Shown piece after piece: positions 26,410 to 34,148 of a stretch of 64,000 nucleotides of DNA. Origin of the DNA: an uncultured Sphingomonadales bacterium (GTDB lineage Bacteria > Pseudomonadota > Alphaproteobacteria > Sphingomonadales > Sphingomonadaceae); NCBI GenBank assembly GCA_937898525.1, contig CALCBC010000009.1:37749-101748 (forward strand), given 5' to 3'. The notes below the pieces were generated by a model. The model saw only the letters and a list, made by a program, of their open reading frames with translations. It ran no database searches and had not been told where the DNA came from. Made by a program: the position numbers and the translations under genes. Position 1 is the first letter of the stretch. Every line of letters begins with the position of its first letter.

Positions 26410-27113
26410 CCGACCGGCCGGACCCCTCGCGCCGCATCCACGGGACGATCGCCCGCGACCTCGGGATCGAGATCGTCAGCGGCAAGCGCAAGCCCGGCGA
26501 AGTGCTCGGCGGCGAGATCGAGGCGAGCGCCGCGCTCGGCATCTCGCGCACCGCCTACCGCGAGGCGATCCGCATCCTCGGCGCCAAGGGCCTCGTCGAG
26601 AGCCGCCCCAAGGCCGGCACGCGCGTCCTGCCTCGCCGCCACTGGAACGTGCTCGATCCCGACGTGCTCGCCTGGACGTTCGAGGGCGAGCCCGAAGAGC
26701 AGTTCATCCGCGACCTGTTCGAGCTGCGCGCGGTCGTCGAGCCGGCCGCTGCCGCGTTCGCGGCGCGGCGCCGCACCGACGAAGACGTCGCCCGGATGCG
26801 CGAGGCGCTCGACGGCATGGCTCGCCACACGCTGGCTACCGCCGAGGGCCGCGCGGCCGACCAGCAGTTCCACCGCGCGATTCTCGCCGCCGCGCGCAAC
26901 GAGCCGCTCGCGGCGCTCGCCAGCACGGTCGGCGCGGCGGTCCGCTGGACGACCAAGTTCAAGCAGCGCAAGCACGAGCTGCCGCGCGACGCGCTGCCCG
27001 ACCACGAGCGCGTCTGCGAGGCGATCGCCGCGGGCGATCCCCGCGCCGCGCGCGAGGCGATGACCGAGCTGCTGCGGCTGGCGCTGGGAGACCTCGGCCT
27101 GACGCTCGAGTAG
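26406..27113 (+). CDS. GntR/FadR-type regulator with FCD domain
   Basis: A 235-residue transcription factor: an N-terminal winged helix (about 10-75; [25 protein letters not shown] and [16 protein letters not shown]) and a C-terminal FCD ligand-binding helical bundle ([19 protein letters not shown] and [17 protein letters not shown], with metal-ligand histidines). FCD regulators usually respond to sugar acids such as gluconate, galactonate or KDG. It is coupled to the semialdehyde dehydrogenase by GTGA overlap, so it likely controls this gene and perhaps xylD through the shared TGTCTGAGTTAT motif. The ligand is not known from sequence. Confidence 0.88.
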   Translation: MTDRPDPSRRIHGTIARDLGIEIVSGKRKPGEVLGGEIEASAALGISRTAYREAIRILGAKGLVESRPKAGTRVLPRRHWNVLDPDVLAWTFEGEPEEQFIRDLFELRAVVEPAAAAFAARRRTDEDVARMREALDGMARHTLATAEGRAADQQFHRAILAAARNEPLAALASTVGAAVRWTTKFKQRKHELPRDALPDHERVCEAIAAGDPRAAREAMTELLRLALGDLGLTLE

Positions 27114-27134
27114 GAGCGATCGACGGTTACGGCG

Positions 27135-27174
27135 GCCTTGCGGGCAAGGCTTCCTTCCCCTCGATGGGGGAAGG
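27135..27174. repeat. Two adjacent hairpins between convergent genes
   Basis: GCCTTGC/GCAAGGC (27135-27150) and CCTTCCCC/GGGGAAGG (27153-27174) sit in the 66-base gap between gntR and the convergent xylD. The second hairpin has the same stem and TCGAT loop as the copy at 32930, indicating a dispersed repeat that may act as a bidirectional terminator. Confidence 0.65.
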
Positions 27175-27179
27175 GTGCC

Positions 27180-28979
27180 CTAGTGATTGTCCCGCGGCAG
27201 CCCGCGCGTTTGCGCGATCCGCTGGTACTCGTGCGCCCCCTCGAGGATCATCCCCTCGCCGAGCTGGCCGACGACCGAGCGCTGGATCTCCTGCCACGGG
27301 GTCTGCGAAGCCGGGAAGGCATAGCCGCCGGTCTGCTCGAGCTCCGCCCGGCGGCGCGCCAGCTCCTCGTCGCTGACCAGCACGTCGACCCGGCCCTTGC
27401 GCAAGTCGATGCGCACGCGGTCGCCGCTCCTCAGCAGCGCCAGCCCGCCACCTGCCGCCGCCTCGGGCGAGGCGTTGAGGATCGACGGGCTGCCGCTCGT
27501 GCCCGACTGGCGCCCGTCGCCGATGCACGGCAACTCGTGGACGCCGTCGAGGATCAGGTGCGCCGGCGGGCGCATGTTCACGACCTCGGCTCCGCCCGGA
27601 TAGCCGATCGGCCCGGTCCCGCGCATGACCAGCAGCGTGTCGGGCGTGATCCCGGTCTCCGGGTCGTCGATCCGCGCGTGGTAGTCCTCCGGGCCGTCGA
27701 ACACCACGACCGGCCCCTCGAAGGCATCGGGGTCGTCGGGGTTGGACAGGTAACGCTCGCGGAAGTCCTGCGAGATCACGCTGGTCTTCATGATCGCGCT
27801 GTCGAACAGGTTGCCGCGCAGCACGAGGAAGCCCGCGTCGGGCATCAGCGGGTCTTCGAACGGCCGGATCACCCGCTCGTCCTCGATCGTGGCGCCGCGG
27901 CAGTTCTCGCCGATGGTCTGGCCGTTCACGGTCAGCGCGTTCTCGGCGATCAGGCCCTGGCCCATCAGCTGCGCCACGACCGCCGGGACGCCCCCGGCGC
28001 GGTAGAAATCCTCGCCGAGATATTCGCCGGCCGGCTGCAGGTTGACGAGCAGCGGGATCTTGTGGCCGTGCGTCTGCCAGGTCTCGAGCGGCAGCTCGAC
28101 GCCGATGTGGCGCGCGATCGCGGCGATGTGGATCGGGGCGTTGGTCGAGCCGCCGATCGCCGAGTTGACTGCGATCGCGTTGAGAAACGCCTCCTTGGTC
28201 AGCACATCTGACGGCTTCAGGTCCTCGTGGACCATCTCGACGATCCGCTTGCCGGTACGCCAGGCGACTTCCTGGCGGTCGCGGTACGGCGCCGGGATTG
28301 CCGCCGAGCCGGGCAGCGACATGCCGAGCGCTTCGGCCAGCGAGTTCATCGTGCTCGCCGTTCCCATCGTGTTGCAGTAGCCGGTCGAGGGCGCCGACGA
28401 GGCGACCAGGCGGATGAACTCGGCGTCGTCGATCTCCCCGGCGGCCAGCATCTGCCGCGCCTTCCAGATGATCGTCCCCGAACCGGTCCGCTCGCCCTTG
28501 TGCCAGCCGTTGAGCATCGGCCCGACCGAGAGCGCGATCGCCGGGATGTTGACCGTCGCCGCTGCCATCAGCGCCGCCGGAGTGGTCTTGTCGCAGCCGA
28601 TCGTCAGCACCACGCCGTCGAGCGGGTAACCGTAGAGCACTTCGACGAGGCCGAGATAGCTGAGGTTGCGGTCGAGCCCCGCGGTCGGCCGCTTGCCGGT
28701 CTCCTGGATCGGGTGGACCGGGAACTCGATCGCGATGCCGCCAGCCTCGCGGATGCCCTCGCGGACGCGCTCGGCGAGCACCAGGTGATGCCGGTTGCAC
28801 GGGCTGAGGTCCGATCCCGTCTGCGCGATGCCGATGATGGGCTTGCCCGAACGCAGCTCCTCGAGGCTGAGGCCGTAGTTCAGGTACCGCTCGAGATAGA
28901 GCGAGGTCATGTCGATGTTGTCGGGATTGTCGAACCAGGCCCGGCTGCGCAGCTTCGGTGTATCGGACATCGTCTTCAT
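27180..28979 (-). CDS. xylD: D-xylonate dehydratase (IlvD/EDD family)
   Basis: An iron-sulfur dehydratase of 599 residues converting D-xylonate to 2-keto-3-deoxyxylonate. Cysteines that bind the cluster lie in [23 protein letters not shown] and [12 protein letters not shown]. The sequence follows the Caulobacter XylD pattern from [22 protein letters not shown] to the PRDNH C terminus. L-arabinonate or other pentonate specificity is possible, since these enzymes are close, but the adjacent xylose dehydrogenase, XylC and XylX favour xylonate. Start choice is uncertain: the ATG at 28970 aligns with known enzymes, while 28979 has a weak GAGAG. It lies 93 bases after kdgK on the same strand. Confidence 0.9.
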   Translation of the reverse strand: MKTMSDTPKLRSRAWFDNPDNIDMTSLYLERYLNYGLSLEELRSGKPIIGIAQTGSDLSPCNRHHLVLAERVREGIREAGGIAIEFPVHPIQETGKRPTAGLDRNLSYLGLVEVLYGYPLDGVVLTIGCDKTTPAALMAAATVNIPAIALSVGPMLNGWHKGERTGSGTIIWKARQMLAAGEIDDAEFIRLVASSAPSTGYCNTMGTASTMNSLAEALGMSLPGSAAIPAPYRDRQEVAWRTGKRIVEMVHEDLKPSDVLTKEAFLNAIAVNSAIGGSTNAPIHIAAIARHIGVELPLETWQTHGHKIPLLVNLQPAGEYLGEDFYRAGGVPAVVAQLMGQGLIAENALTVNGQTIGENCRGATIEDERVIRPFEDPLMPDAGFLVLRGNLFDSAIMKTSVISQDFRERYLSNPDDPDAFEGPVVVFDGPEDYHARIDDPETGITPDTLLVMRGTGPIGYPGGAEVVNMRPPAHLILDGVHELPCIGDGRQSGTSGSPSILNASPEAAAGGGLALLRSGDRVRIDLRKGRVDVLVSDEELARRRAELEQTGGYAFPASQTPWQEIQRSVVGQLGEGMILEGAHEYQRIAQTRGLPRDNH

Positions 28980-29020
28980 GCAACTCTCGAAGGGCACGCG
29001 GCGGGCTTGCCGCGTGGCGG

Positions 29021-29032
29021 ATAACTCAGACA
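29021..29032 (-). promoter_or_regulatory. Shared 12-base motif TGTCTGAGTTAT, copy 2
   Basis: On the minus strand, upstream of xylD and after kdgK, the sequence reads TTATTTTGTCTGAGTTAT, containing the same 12 bases as at 24801. It sits about 42 bases before the xylD start, suggesting xylD has its own promoter and regulator site apart from kdgK. Confidence 0.5.
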
Positions 29033-29072
29033 AAATAACAATCGAACAAAACGCCGCCGCGGTCGAGAAAAA

Positions 29073-30077
29073 TCATCGCCTGACGTCCGAAAGGCTCGTT
29101 TCGAACGCCGCAAGGTCGCGCGGCGTGGCCATGCTGTGGTCGCCGGCGGTGCCGTGCTTGAGCGCCGCCAGTGCGAGACCCGTGGCAACCGCTTCTGCCG
29201 GCCCGCGGTCGATCCGCGCCAGCACGCCGGCCGCGAAGGCGTCGCCGGCGCCGATCCGGTCGACGATGCCGGTCACCTCCACGGCAGGCGCGGCGAACGC
29301 TCCGTCGCGGGTATCGATCCGCGCCGATAGCCGGTGGTGGTCCGCCGCGACGATCTCGCGCGAGGTCGAGGCGATCGCGGCGAGACGCGGGAAGCGCTCG
29401 AACGCCTTGCGCGCGGCCGGCTCGTCGCCCTCGAACGTCTCGCCGAGCACCAGCGACAGGTCGCGATGGTTGCCGAACATCAGGTCGGCGCCGCGCAGGT
29501 AGTCGGCCAGCACCGGCCCCGGATCGTCGCACCAGCGCGACCACAGCGAGCCGCGGTAGTTGCCGTCGAACGATACGCGCACTCCCGCCTCATGGGCGGC
29601 GGCGATCGCCGCGAGGCCCAGCTGGGCCATCCCCGGCCCGAGCGCGGGGATGATCCCCGACAGGTGCAGCCAGGCCGCGCCCTCGAGCGCGGCGCTCCAG
29701 TCGTAGTCGCGCACGGCCGCGAACACGCTGCCGTCGCGGTCGTAGATCACCGAGCCCGCGCTCGCGCCGGCGGCCGGCGTGTAGAAGTAGAGCCCGAGCC
29801 TCCCCGGCGCCCGGCGCACGCGGCTCACGTCGACGCCCGCCCGGCGCAGGCTCTCCAGGGCCGCGTCGCCGAGCGCGTCGTCGGGCACCGCCGAGACCAT
29901 CGCGCTCGGTTGGCCGAGCCGCGCGAGCGCCACCGCGACGTTGCCTTCCGCCCCGCCGAAGTGCGCCCCGAGCCGCGATCCCTGCAGCAGCGCCTCGCCG
30001 TGCGGCGCCGACAGTCTCAGCAGGAGCTCGCCGAAGCACACGACCAGGCCGGAATTGCCGTTCACCTCATCGCTCAT
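29073..30077 (-). CDS. kdgK: 2-keto-3-deoxygluconate kinase (PfkB family)
   Basis: A ribokinase/PfkB-family sugar kinase of 334 residues. Family motifs are the N-terminal GGAEGNVAVALARLG and the C-terminal DRIGAGDAFAAGVLARI, whose Asp in GAGD is the catalytic base. A substrate-site pattern FDGNYRGSLW, common in KDG kinases, supports phosphorylation of 2-keto-3-deoxygluconate to KDPG, the end product of the uxaC-uxuB-manD route encoded 9 kb to the right. The KDPG aldolase is not in the window. It is divergent from xylX across a 20-base palindromic operator. Confidence 0.85.
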   Translation of the reverse strand: MSDEVNGNSGLVVCFGELLLRLSAPHGEALLQGSRLGAHFGGAEGNVAVALARLGQPSAMVSAVPDDALGDAALESLRRAGVDVSRVRRAPGRLGLYFYTPAAGASAGSVIYDRDGSVFAAVRDYDWSAALEGAAWLHLSGIIPALGPGMAQLGLAAIAAAHEAGVRVSFDGNYRGSLWSRWCDDPGPVLADYLRGADLMFGNHRDLSLVLGETFEGDEPAARKAFERFPRLAAIASTSREIVAADHHRLSARIDTRDGAFAAPAVEVTGIVDRIGAGDAFAAGVLARIDRGPAEAVATGLALAALKHGTAGDHSMATPRDLAAFETSLSDVRR

Positions 30078-30122
30078 TCTTCGCTGCCCCCGGCACTTGA
30101 CAGCCCCTGTCCGCTGGTGCTG

Positions 30123-30142
30123 TTATGATAGCGCTATCATAA
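30123..30142. promoter_or_regulatory. Perfect 20-base LacI-type operator
   Basis: TTATGATAGCGCTATCATAA is a perfect inverted repeat centred on GC|GC between the divergent kdgK and xylX genes, 22 bases before xylX. The central TAGCGCTA is shared with the site at 19001 and resembles operators bound by pentose-responsive LacI regulators in alphaproteobacteria. LacI regulator 2, encoded three genes downstream, is the likely binder. Confidence 0.8.
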
Positions 30143-30164
30143 GAATAGCGGAGCGGAGGGGGCC

Positions 30165-31298
30165 ATGGAAGCGGATAACGGCGCGGCAGCGTCGGCGCTA
30201 CCTCAGGACTGGGCGGCGGGCACCTTTCTCGGCCGCATCTCGACCGTCGGGGGCCCGAGCCCGGTGCTCCTCGTGCGCGGCGAGCTCATCGATATGTCGC
30301 GCGTCGCGCCGACCGTTTCGGCGCTCGTCGAGGCCGGCGATTTCAGCGGCACCGGCGGCACTTCACTCGGTCCGTGGGAGCCCGGCAAGGCCTCCCTGCT
30401 CAGCCCGGTCGACCTCCAGTGCATCAAGGCCTGCGGCGTGACGTTTGCCGTCTCGGCGATCGAGCGGGTGATCGAGGAACGCGCGCGCGGCGACTGGTCG
30501 GCCGCCGCGGCGATCCGCGAACGGCTCGAGGCGCGCATCGGCGGCTCGATCCGCGCGGTCGAGCCGGGCTCGCCCGCTGCCGCGGCGCTCAAGGACGCGC
30601 TGATCGAGGACGGCCTGTGGTCGCAGTACCTCGAGGTCGCCATCGGCCCCGATGCCGAAGTCTTCACCAAGGCTCCGGTGCTCTCGACCGTCGGCGCCGA
30701 CGCCGACATCGGCGTGCGCTCGGATTCGACCTGGAACAACCCCGAGCCGGAGATCGCGCTGCTGGTGGACTCGCGCGGCAAGGCGGTCGGCGCGACTCTC
30801 GGCAACGACGTCAACCTGCGCGACTTCGAAGGCCGCTCGGCGCTGCTGCTCGGCAAGGCCAAGGACAACAACGCCTCCTGTGCGCTGGGCCCGCTGGTGC
30901 GCCTGTTCGACGACAGCTTCACGATCGACGACGTCCGCTCCGCGACGGTCACCCTGCAGGTCGAGGGTGAGGACGGCTACCGCCTCGAAGGTACCTCGAA
31001 CATGACCGAGATCAGCCGCGACCCGCTCGAACTCGTCCGCCAGGCGCTGAGCGAGCACCAGTATCCCGACGGCTTCGTGCTGTTCCTCGGCACGCTCTTC
31101 GCCCCGGTGCAGGACCGCGACGAGCCCGGTCGCGGTTTCACTCACAAGGTCGGCGACCGCGTCGCCATCGCCAGCCCCAGGCTCGGACGGCTGGTCAACC
31201 GCGTGGTCACGTCGAAGGACGCCCCGCCCTGGACCGAGGGGATCGGCGCGCTGATGGCCAATCTCGCTCGCCGCGGCCTGCTCGGAGCCGGCGCGTGA
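30165..31298 (+). CDS. xylX: 2-keto-3-deoxyxylonate dehydratase (FAH superfamily)
   Basis: A fumarylacetoacetate-hydrolase-fold enzyme of 377 residues, as in Caulobacter XylX, which dehydrates 2-keto-3-deoxy-D-xylonate (or its L-arabino epimer) to 2-oxoglutarate semialdehyde. The C-terminal catalytic domain shows the metal-binding pattern NPEPEIALLVDSRGKAVG, the FAH hallmark TLGNDVNLRDFEGRSALLLG and KAKDNNASCALGP. It is the first gene of xylX, xylose dehydrogenase, xylC, and couples to the next gene by GTGA overlap. A perfect LacI-type operator lies upstream. Confidence 0.92.
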   Translation: MEADNGAAASALPQDWAAGTFLGRISTVGGPSPVLLVRGELIDMSRVAPTVSALVEAGDFSGTGGTSLGPWEPGKASLLSPVDLQCIKACGVTFAVSAIERVIEERARGDWSAAAAIRERLEARIGGSIRAVEPGSPAAAALKDALIEDGLWSQYLEVAIGPDAEVFTKAPVLSTVGADADIGVRSDSTWNNPEPEIALLVDSRGKAVGATLGNDVNLRDFEGRSALLLGKAKDNNASCALGPLVRLFDDSFTIDDVRSATVTLQVEGEDGYRLEGTSNMTEISRDPLELVRQALSEHQYPDGFVLFLGTLFAPVQDRDEPGRGFTHKVGDRVAIASPRLGRLVNRVVTSKDAPPWTEGIGALMANLARRGLLGAGA

Positions 31299-32041
31299 CG
31301 GGGGCGAGGTACCCGAGCCTTGCCGGCAAGCGGGTCATCGTCACCGGCGGCGCCACCGGCATCGGCGCCGCGCTGGTCGAGGGATTCGCCGGCCAGGGTG
31401 CCGAAGTCGCCTTCCTCGACATCGACGAACCCTCGGGCGAGGCACTCGCCGCCCGGCTCAAGGGGACGCGTTTCATCGCCTGCGACCTGCGCGACCTTGC
31501 CGCGCTCGAAGGCGCCGCGAAGGCCGCGATCGACGCGCTTGGCGGCGTCGACGTGCTGGTCAACAACGCCGCCAACGACGACCGTCACACGATCGAGGAC
31601 GTCACGCCCGAGTACTGGGACGAGCGGATCGCGACCAACCTCCGCCACCTGTTCTTCATGAGCCAGGCCGTGGTCCCGGCGATGCGCGCTGCGGGCGGCG
31701 GGGTGATCCTCAACTTCGGCTCGATCTCCTGGCACCTCGGGTTGCGCGACCTGGTCACTTACCAGACCGCCAAGGCCGGGATCGAAGGCCTGACCCGCAG
31801 CCTCGCGCGCGAGCTGGGGCGTGACAACATCCGCGTGGCGACGATCGTCCCCGGCAGCGTCGCGACTCCGCGGCAGGCGCGGTGGTACACCCCGGCCGAC
31901 GAGGAAGAGCTGATGGCCGCACAGTGCGTGCACGGGCGGATCCAGCCGTCCGACGTCGCCGCGCTGGTGCTGTTCCTCGCCTCCGACGACGCGCGGATGT
32001 GCACGGGACACGAATATTTCATCGATGCAGGGTGGCGATAG
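31295..32041 (+). CDS. xdh: D-xylose 1-dehydrogenase (SDR family)
   Basis: A short-chain dehydrogenase of 248 residues, the same length as the Caulobacter enzyme there named XylB, oxidising D-xylose to xylono-lactone with NAD+. The cofactor motif is TGGATGIGA, followed by an acidic FLDIDE that favours NAD+. The catalytic set is Ser in NFGSISWHLGL, Tyr156 and Lys160 in TYQTAKAG. The final GHEYFIDAGWR also matches that family. I use xdh to avoid confusion with xylulokinase. The GTG start overlaps the xylX stop. It feeds XylC directly downstream. Confidence 0.93.
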   Translation: MTGARYPSLAGKRVIVTGGATGIGAALVEGFAGQGAEVAFLDIDEPSGEALAARLKGTRFIACDLRDLAALEGAAKAAIDALGGVDVLVNNAANDDRHTIEDVTPEYWDERIATNLRHLFFMSQAVVPAMRAAGGGVILNFGSISWHLGLRDLVTYQTAKAGIEGLTRSLARELGRDNIRVATIVPGSVATPRQARWYTPADEEELMAAQCVHGRIQPSDVAALVLFLASDDARMCTGHEYFIDAGWR

Positions 32042-32042
32042 G

Positions 32043-32924
32043 ATGGATCCCGTTTCGGTTCTCGCGGTCGGCGCGACGCTCGGCGAAGGTCCCGTGTGGA
32101 TCGGCAGCGAAGTCTGGTTCGTCGACATCAAGGCGCACAAGGTCCACCGGTTCGACCCGGTCAGCAAGGCGCACAGGTGGTACGAGGCACCCGACCAGGT
32201 CGGCTGGGTCCTGCCGGCGGAGGGCGGCGGGCTGGTTACCGGGGTCAAGACCGGGCTGCACCGGCTCGACCCGGAAACCGGGGCGTTCTCGCTGCTGCAC
32301 GATCCCGAGCCGCAGCGGCCGGACAACCGGCTCAACGACGCGGCCACCGACATCCACGGCCGCCTGTGGTTCGGCACGATGGACGATGGCGAATCCGAGG
32401 CGACAGGCCATCTCTACCGCTGCGTCGGCGGCCTCTGCGCCGATACCGGGCTGCCACCCGTGGCGATCACCAACGGGCCCGCGCTCAACGCCGACGGCAC
32501 CGTGCTCTACCACACCGACACGCTCGGCCGGACGATCTACCGCGTCCCGGTCAACGACGACGGCTCGCTCGGCGCGCCCGCTCCCTTCGTCACGATCGAG
32601 GACGGCGGCGGCTATCCCGACGGACCGGTGGTCGATGCCGAGGGCTGCCTGTGGACCGGGCTCTATGCGGGCTGGAGCGTGCGGCGCTACGATCCCCACG
32701 GCAAGCTGATCGGGTCGGTTCGCCTGCCGACCGCCAACATCACCAAGATGTGCTTCGGCGGGCCGGACCTGAAGACCGCCTACGTCACCAGCGCGCGCAA
32801 GAACCTCGATGCTGCGGCCCTCGCCGCCCAGCCCGAGGCGGGCAACCTGTTCGCGTTCGATCCGGGCGTCGCCGGGCTGCCGGTAATGCCGGCGAAGATC
32901 ACCGGGCTCGGCAGGACGGCATAG
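32043..32924 (+). CDS. xylC: Xylono-1,4-lactonase (SMP-30/gluconolactonase family)
   Basis: A six-bladed propeller lactonase of 293 residues that hydrolyses xylonolactone to xylonate. Metal ligands are in place: Glu in TLGEGPVW, Asn in RLNDAATD (followed by GRLWFGTMDD), Asn in AITNGPALNADG and Asp in YPDGPVVDAEG. The ATG at 32043 begins one base after the dehydrogenase stop; another in-frame ATG at 32025 overlaps that gene and lacks a ribosome site. It ends the xylX-xdh-xylC operon. Confidence 0.92.
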   Translation: MDPVSVLAVGATLGEGPVWIGSEVWFVDIKAHKVHRFDPVSKAHRWYEAPDQVGWVLPAEGGGLVTGVKTGLHRLDPETGAFSLLHDPEPQRPDNRLNDAATDIHGRLWFGTMDDGESEATGHLYRCVGGLCADTGLPPVAITNGPALNADGTVLYHTDTLGRTIYRVPVNDDGSLGAPAPFVTIEDGGGYPDGPVVDAEGCLWTGLYAGWSVRRYDPHGKLIGSVRLPTANITKMCFGGPDLKTAYVTSARKNLDAAALAAQPEAGNLFAFDPGVAGLPVMPAKITGLGRTA

Positions 32925-32929
32925 TGACT

Positions 32930-32952
32930 CCTTCCCCCTCGATGGGGGAAGG
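32930..32952. repeat. CCTTCCCCC/GGGGGAAGG hairpin between convergent genes
   Basis: A nine-base-pair stem with a TCGAT loop lies just after xylC and before the convergent lacI gene. Stem and loop match the second hairpin at 27153, so it is a repeat copy and a plausible bidirectional terminator. Confidence 0.65.
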
Positions 32953-32978
32953 GCGAACAGGAACGCCAGGAGAGCGCC

Positions 32979-34055
32979 CTAGCTTCCGCGCGAGCTCGGG
33001 CGCCGGCGCGGCGCGGCGTCGGACTGGCGGCGGATCAGCTCGAATTCGGCCTGCACGTGCGGCTTGCGCGCGGTCTCGTCCTGCGTCTTGCGCGCGCGGA
33101 TCTCCTTGACCAGCAGGTCGACCGCGGTGCGCGACATCTCGAACACCGGCTGGCGGATCGTGGTCAGCTCGGGCCAGATCGTCGTCGCCAGCGCGGTGTC
33201 GTCGAACCCGCAGACCGTAAGGTCGCTCGGCACGTCGAGCCCGCGGCGGTGGGCGATGGCGACTGTCGCCGCCGCCATGTCGTCGTTCGAGGCGAAGATC
33301 GCCGATGGCGGGTCGTCCAGCTCGAGCAGCTGCTCGGCCGCGTCGAGCCCCGAGCGGTACGTGAACAACCCCTGCGCGATCAGTTCGGGCGCCGCCGGAA
33401 GTCCGGCGTCCTTGAGCGCGTCCTTGTACCCCTGGAGCCGTTCCTCGCTCGCGGTCTGGCGCGGGTTGCCCTTGATGAACCCGATCCGCCGGTGGCCGAG
33501 CGAGGCGAGGTGGCGCGTCATCTCGTAGGCCGCGGCGTGATCGTTGATGCTGACCGACAGCGCCCAGTCGGGCGCGCGGCCCGTTGCCACGGCCACCACC
33601 GGGATGTTGCGCTCGTGGATCGCCTCGAGCACAGGCAGCGATTCGCTGAGCGGCGGCGTCAGCACGATCCCGTCGAGCCGGGCGCGGATCAGGTGGTCGA
33701 CGGCGCTCTGCTCCTCGGCCTCGTCGTCGCATTTCTCGACGATCAGCTGGACGTTGAGCCGGCTGGCCTGGTCGAGGCTGCCGACAAGCAGCTGGCTCAG
33801 GTAGTTGAAGCTCGGGTTCGAGTGCAGCAGCCCGATGCGGATCTCTTCGCCGCCGGCGAGCGTGCGCGCCGCGAGGCTGGGCGTGTAGTGCAGCGCCTTG
33901 ATCGCCTCCTCGACGCGCTCGCGCGTTTCAGGGCGCACGTTCGCCTCGCCGTTGAGCACGCGGCTCACGGTCATCGGCGAGACGCCCGCGCGCGCAGCGA
34001 CGTCGCTGATTTTCGGCGCGTTGCGTTGCCGTCTGGATCCTCGGACTTCAGCCAT
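32979..34055 (-). CDS. LacI-family transcriptional regulator 2 (XylR-like)
   Basis: A repressor of 358 residues: helix-turn-helix PKISDVAARAGVSPMTVSRVLNG (about 14-36), hinge YTPSLAARTLAGG, and a sugar-binding domain with the usual FASNDDMAAATVAIA and GFDDTALATTIWPELTTIRQP segments. The C-terminal 20 residues are basic and low-complexity. It lies 93 bases downstream of the GH67 gene on the same strand, so it may be co-transcribed with it. The operators at 30123, 36294, 19001 and 63245 are candidate targets. The effector is probably xylose or a xylo-oligosaccharide, inferred from the genes around it. Confidence 0.88.
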   Translation of the reverse strand: MAEVRGSRRQRNAPKISDVAARAGVSPMTVSRVLNGEANVRPETRERVEEAIKALHYTPSLAARTLAGGEEIRIGLLHSNPSFNYLSQLLVGSLDQASRLNVQLIVEKCDDEAEEQSAVDHLIRARLDGIVLTPPLSESLPVLEAIHERNIPVVAVATGRAPDWALSVSINDHAAAYEMTRHLASLGHRRIGFIKGNPRQTASEERLQGYKDALKDAGLPAAPELIAQGLFTYRSGLDAAEQLLELDDPPSAIFASNDDMAAATVAIAHRRGLDVPSDLTVCGFDDTALATTIWPELTTIRQPVFEMSRTAVDLLVKEIRARKTQDETARKPHVQAEFELIRRQSDAAPRRRPSSRGS

Positions 34056-34148
34056 CGGTTTCCCCTGCGCGGCGGCGGTTATGGCAACAGCCCGTAACCC
34101 GGCAAGCCCGAATGTTCCAGCGCGCCGGGGCTCGCACGCGGCGCACCC

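Noticed and set aside
34056..34148. Operator between the GH67 gene and lacI 2
   Set aside because: No clear inverted repeat of the TAGCGCTA or TACCGCTA type is present in these 93 bases.
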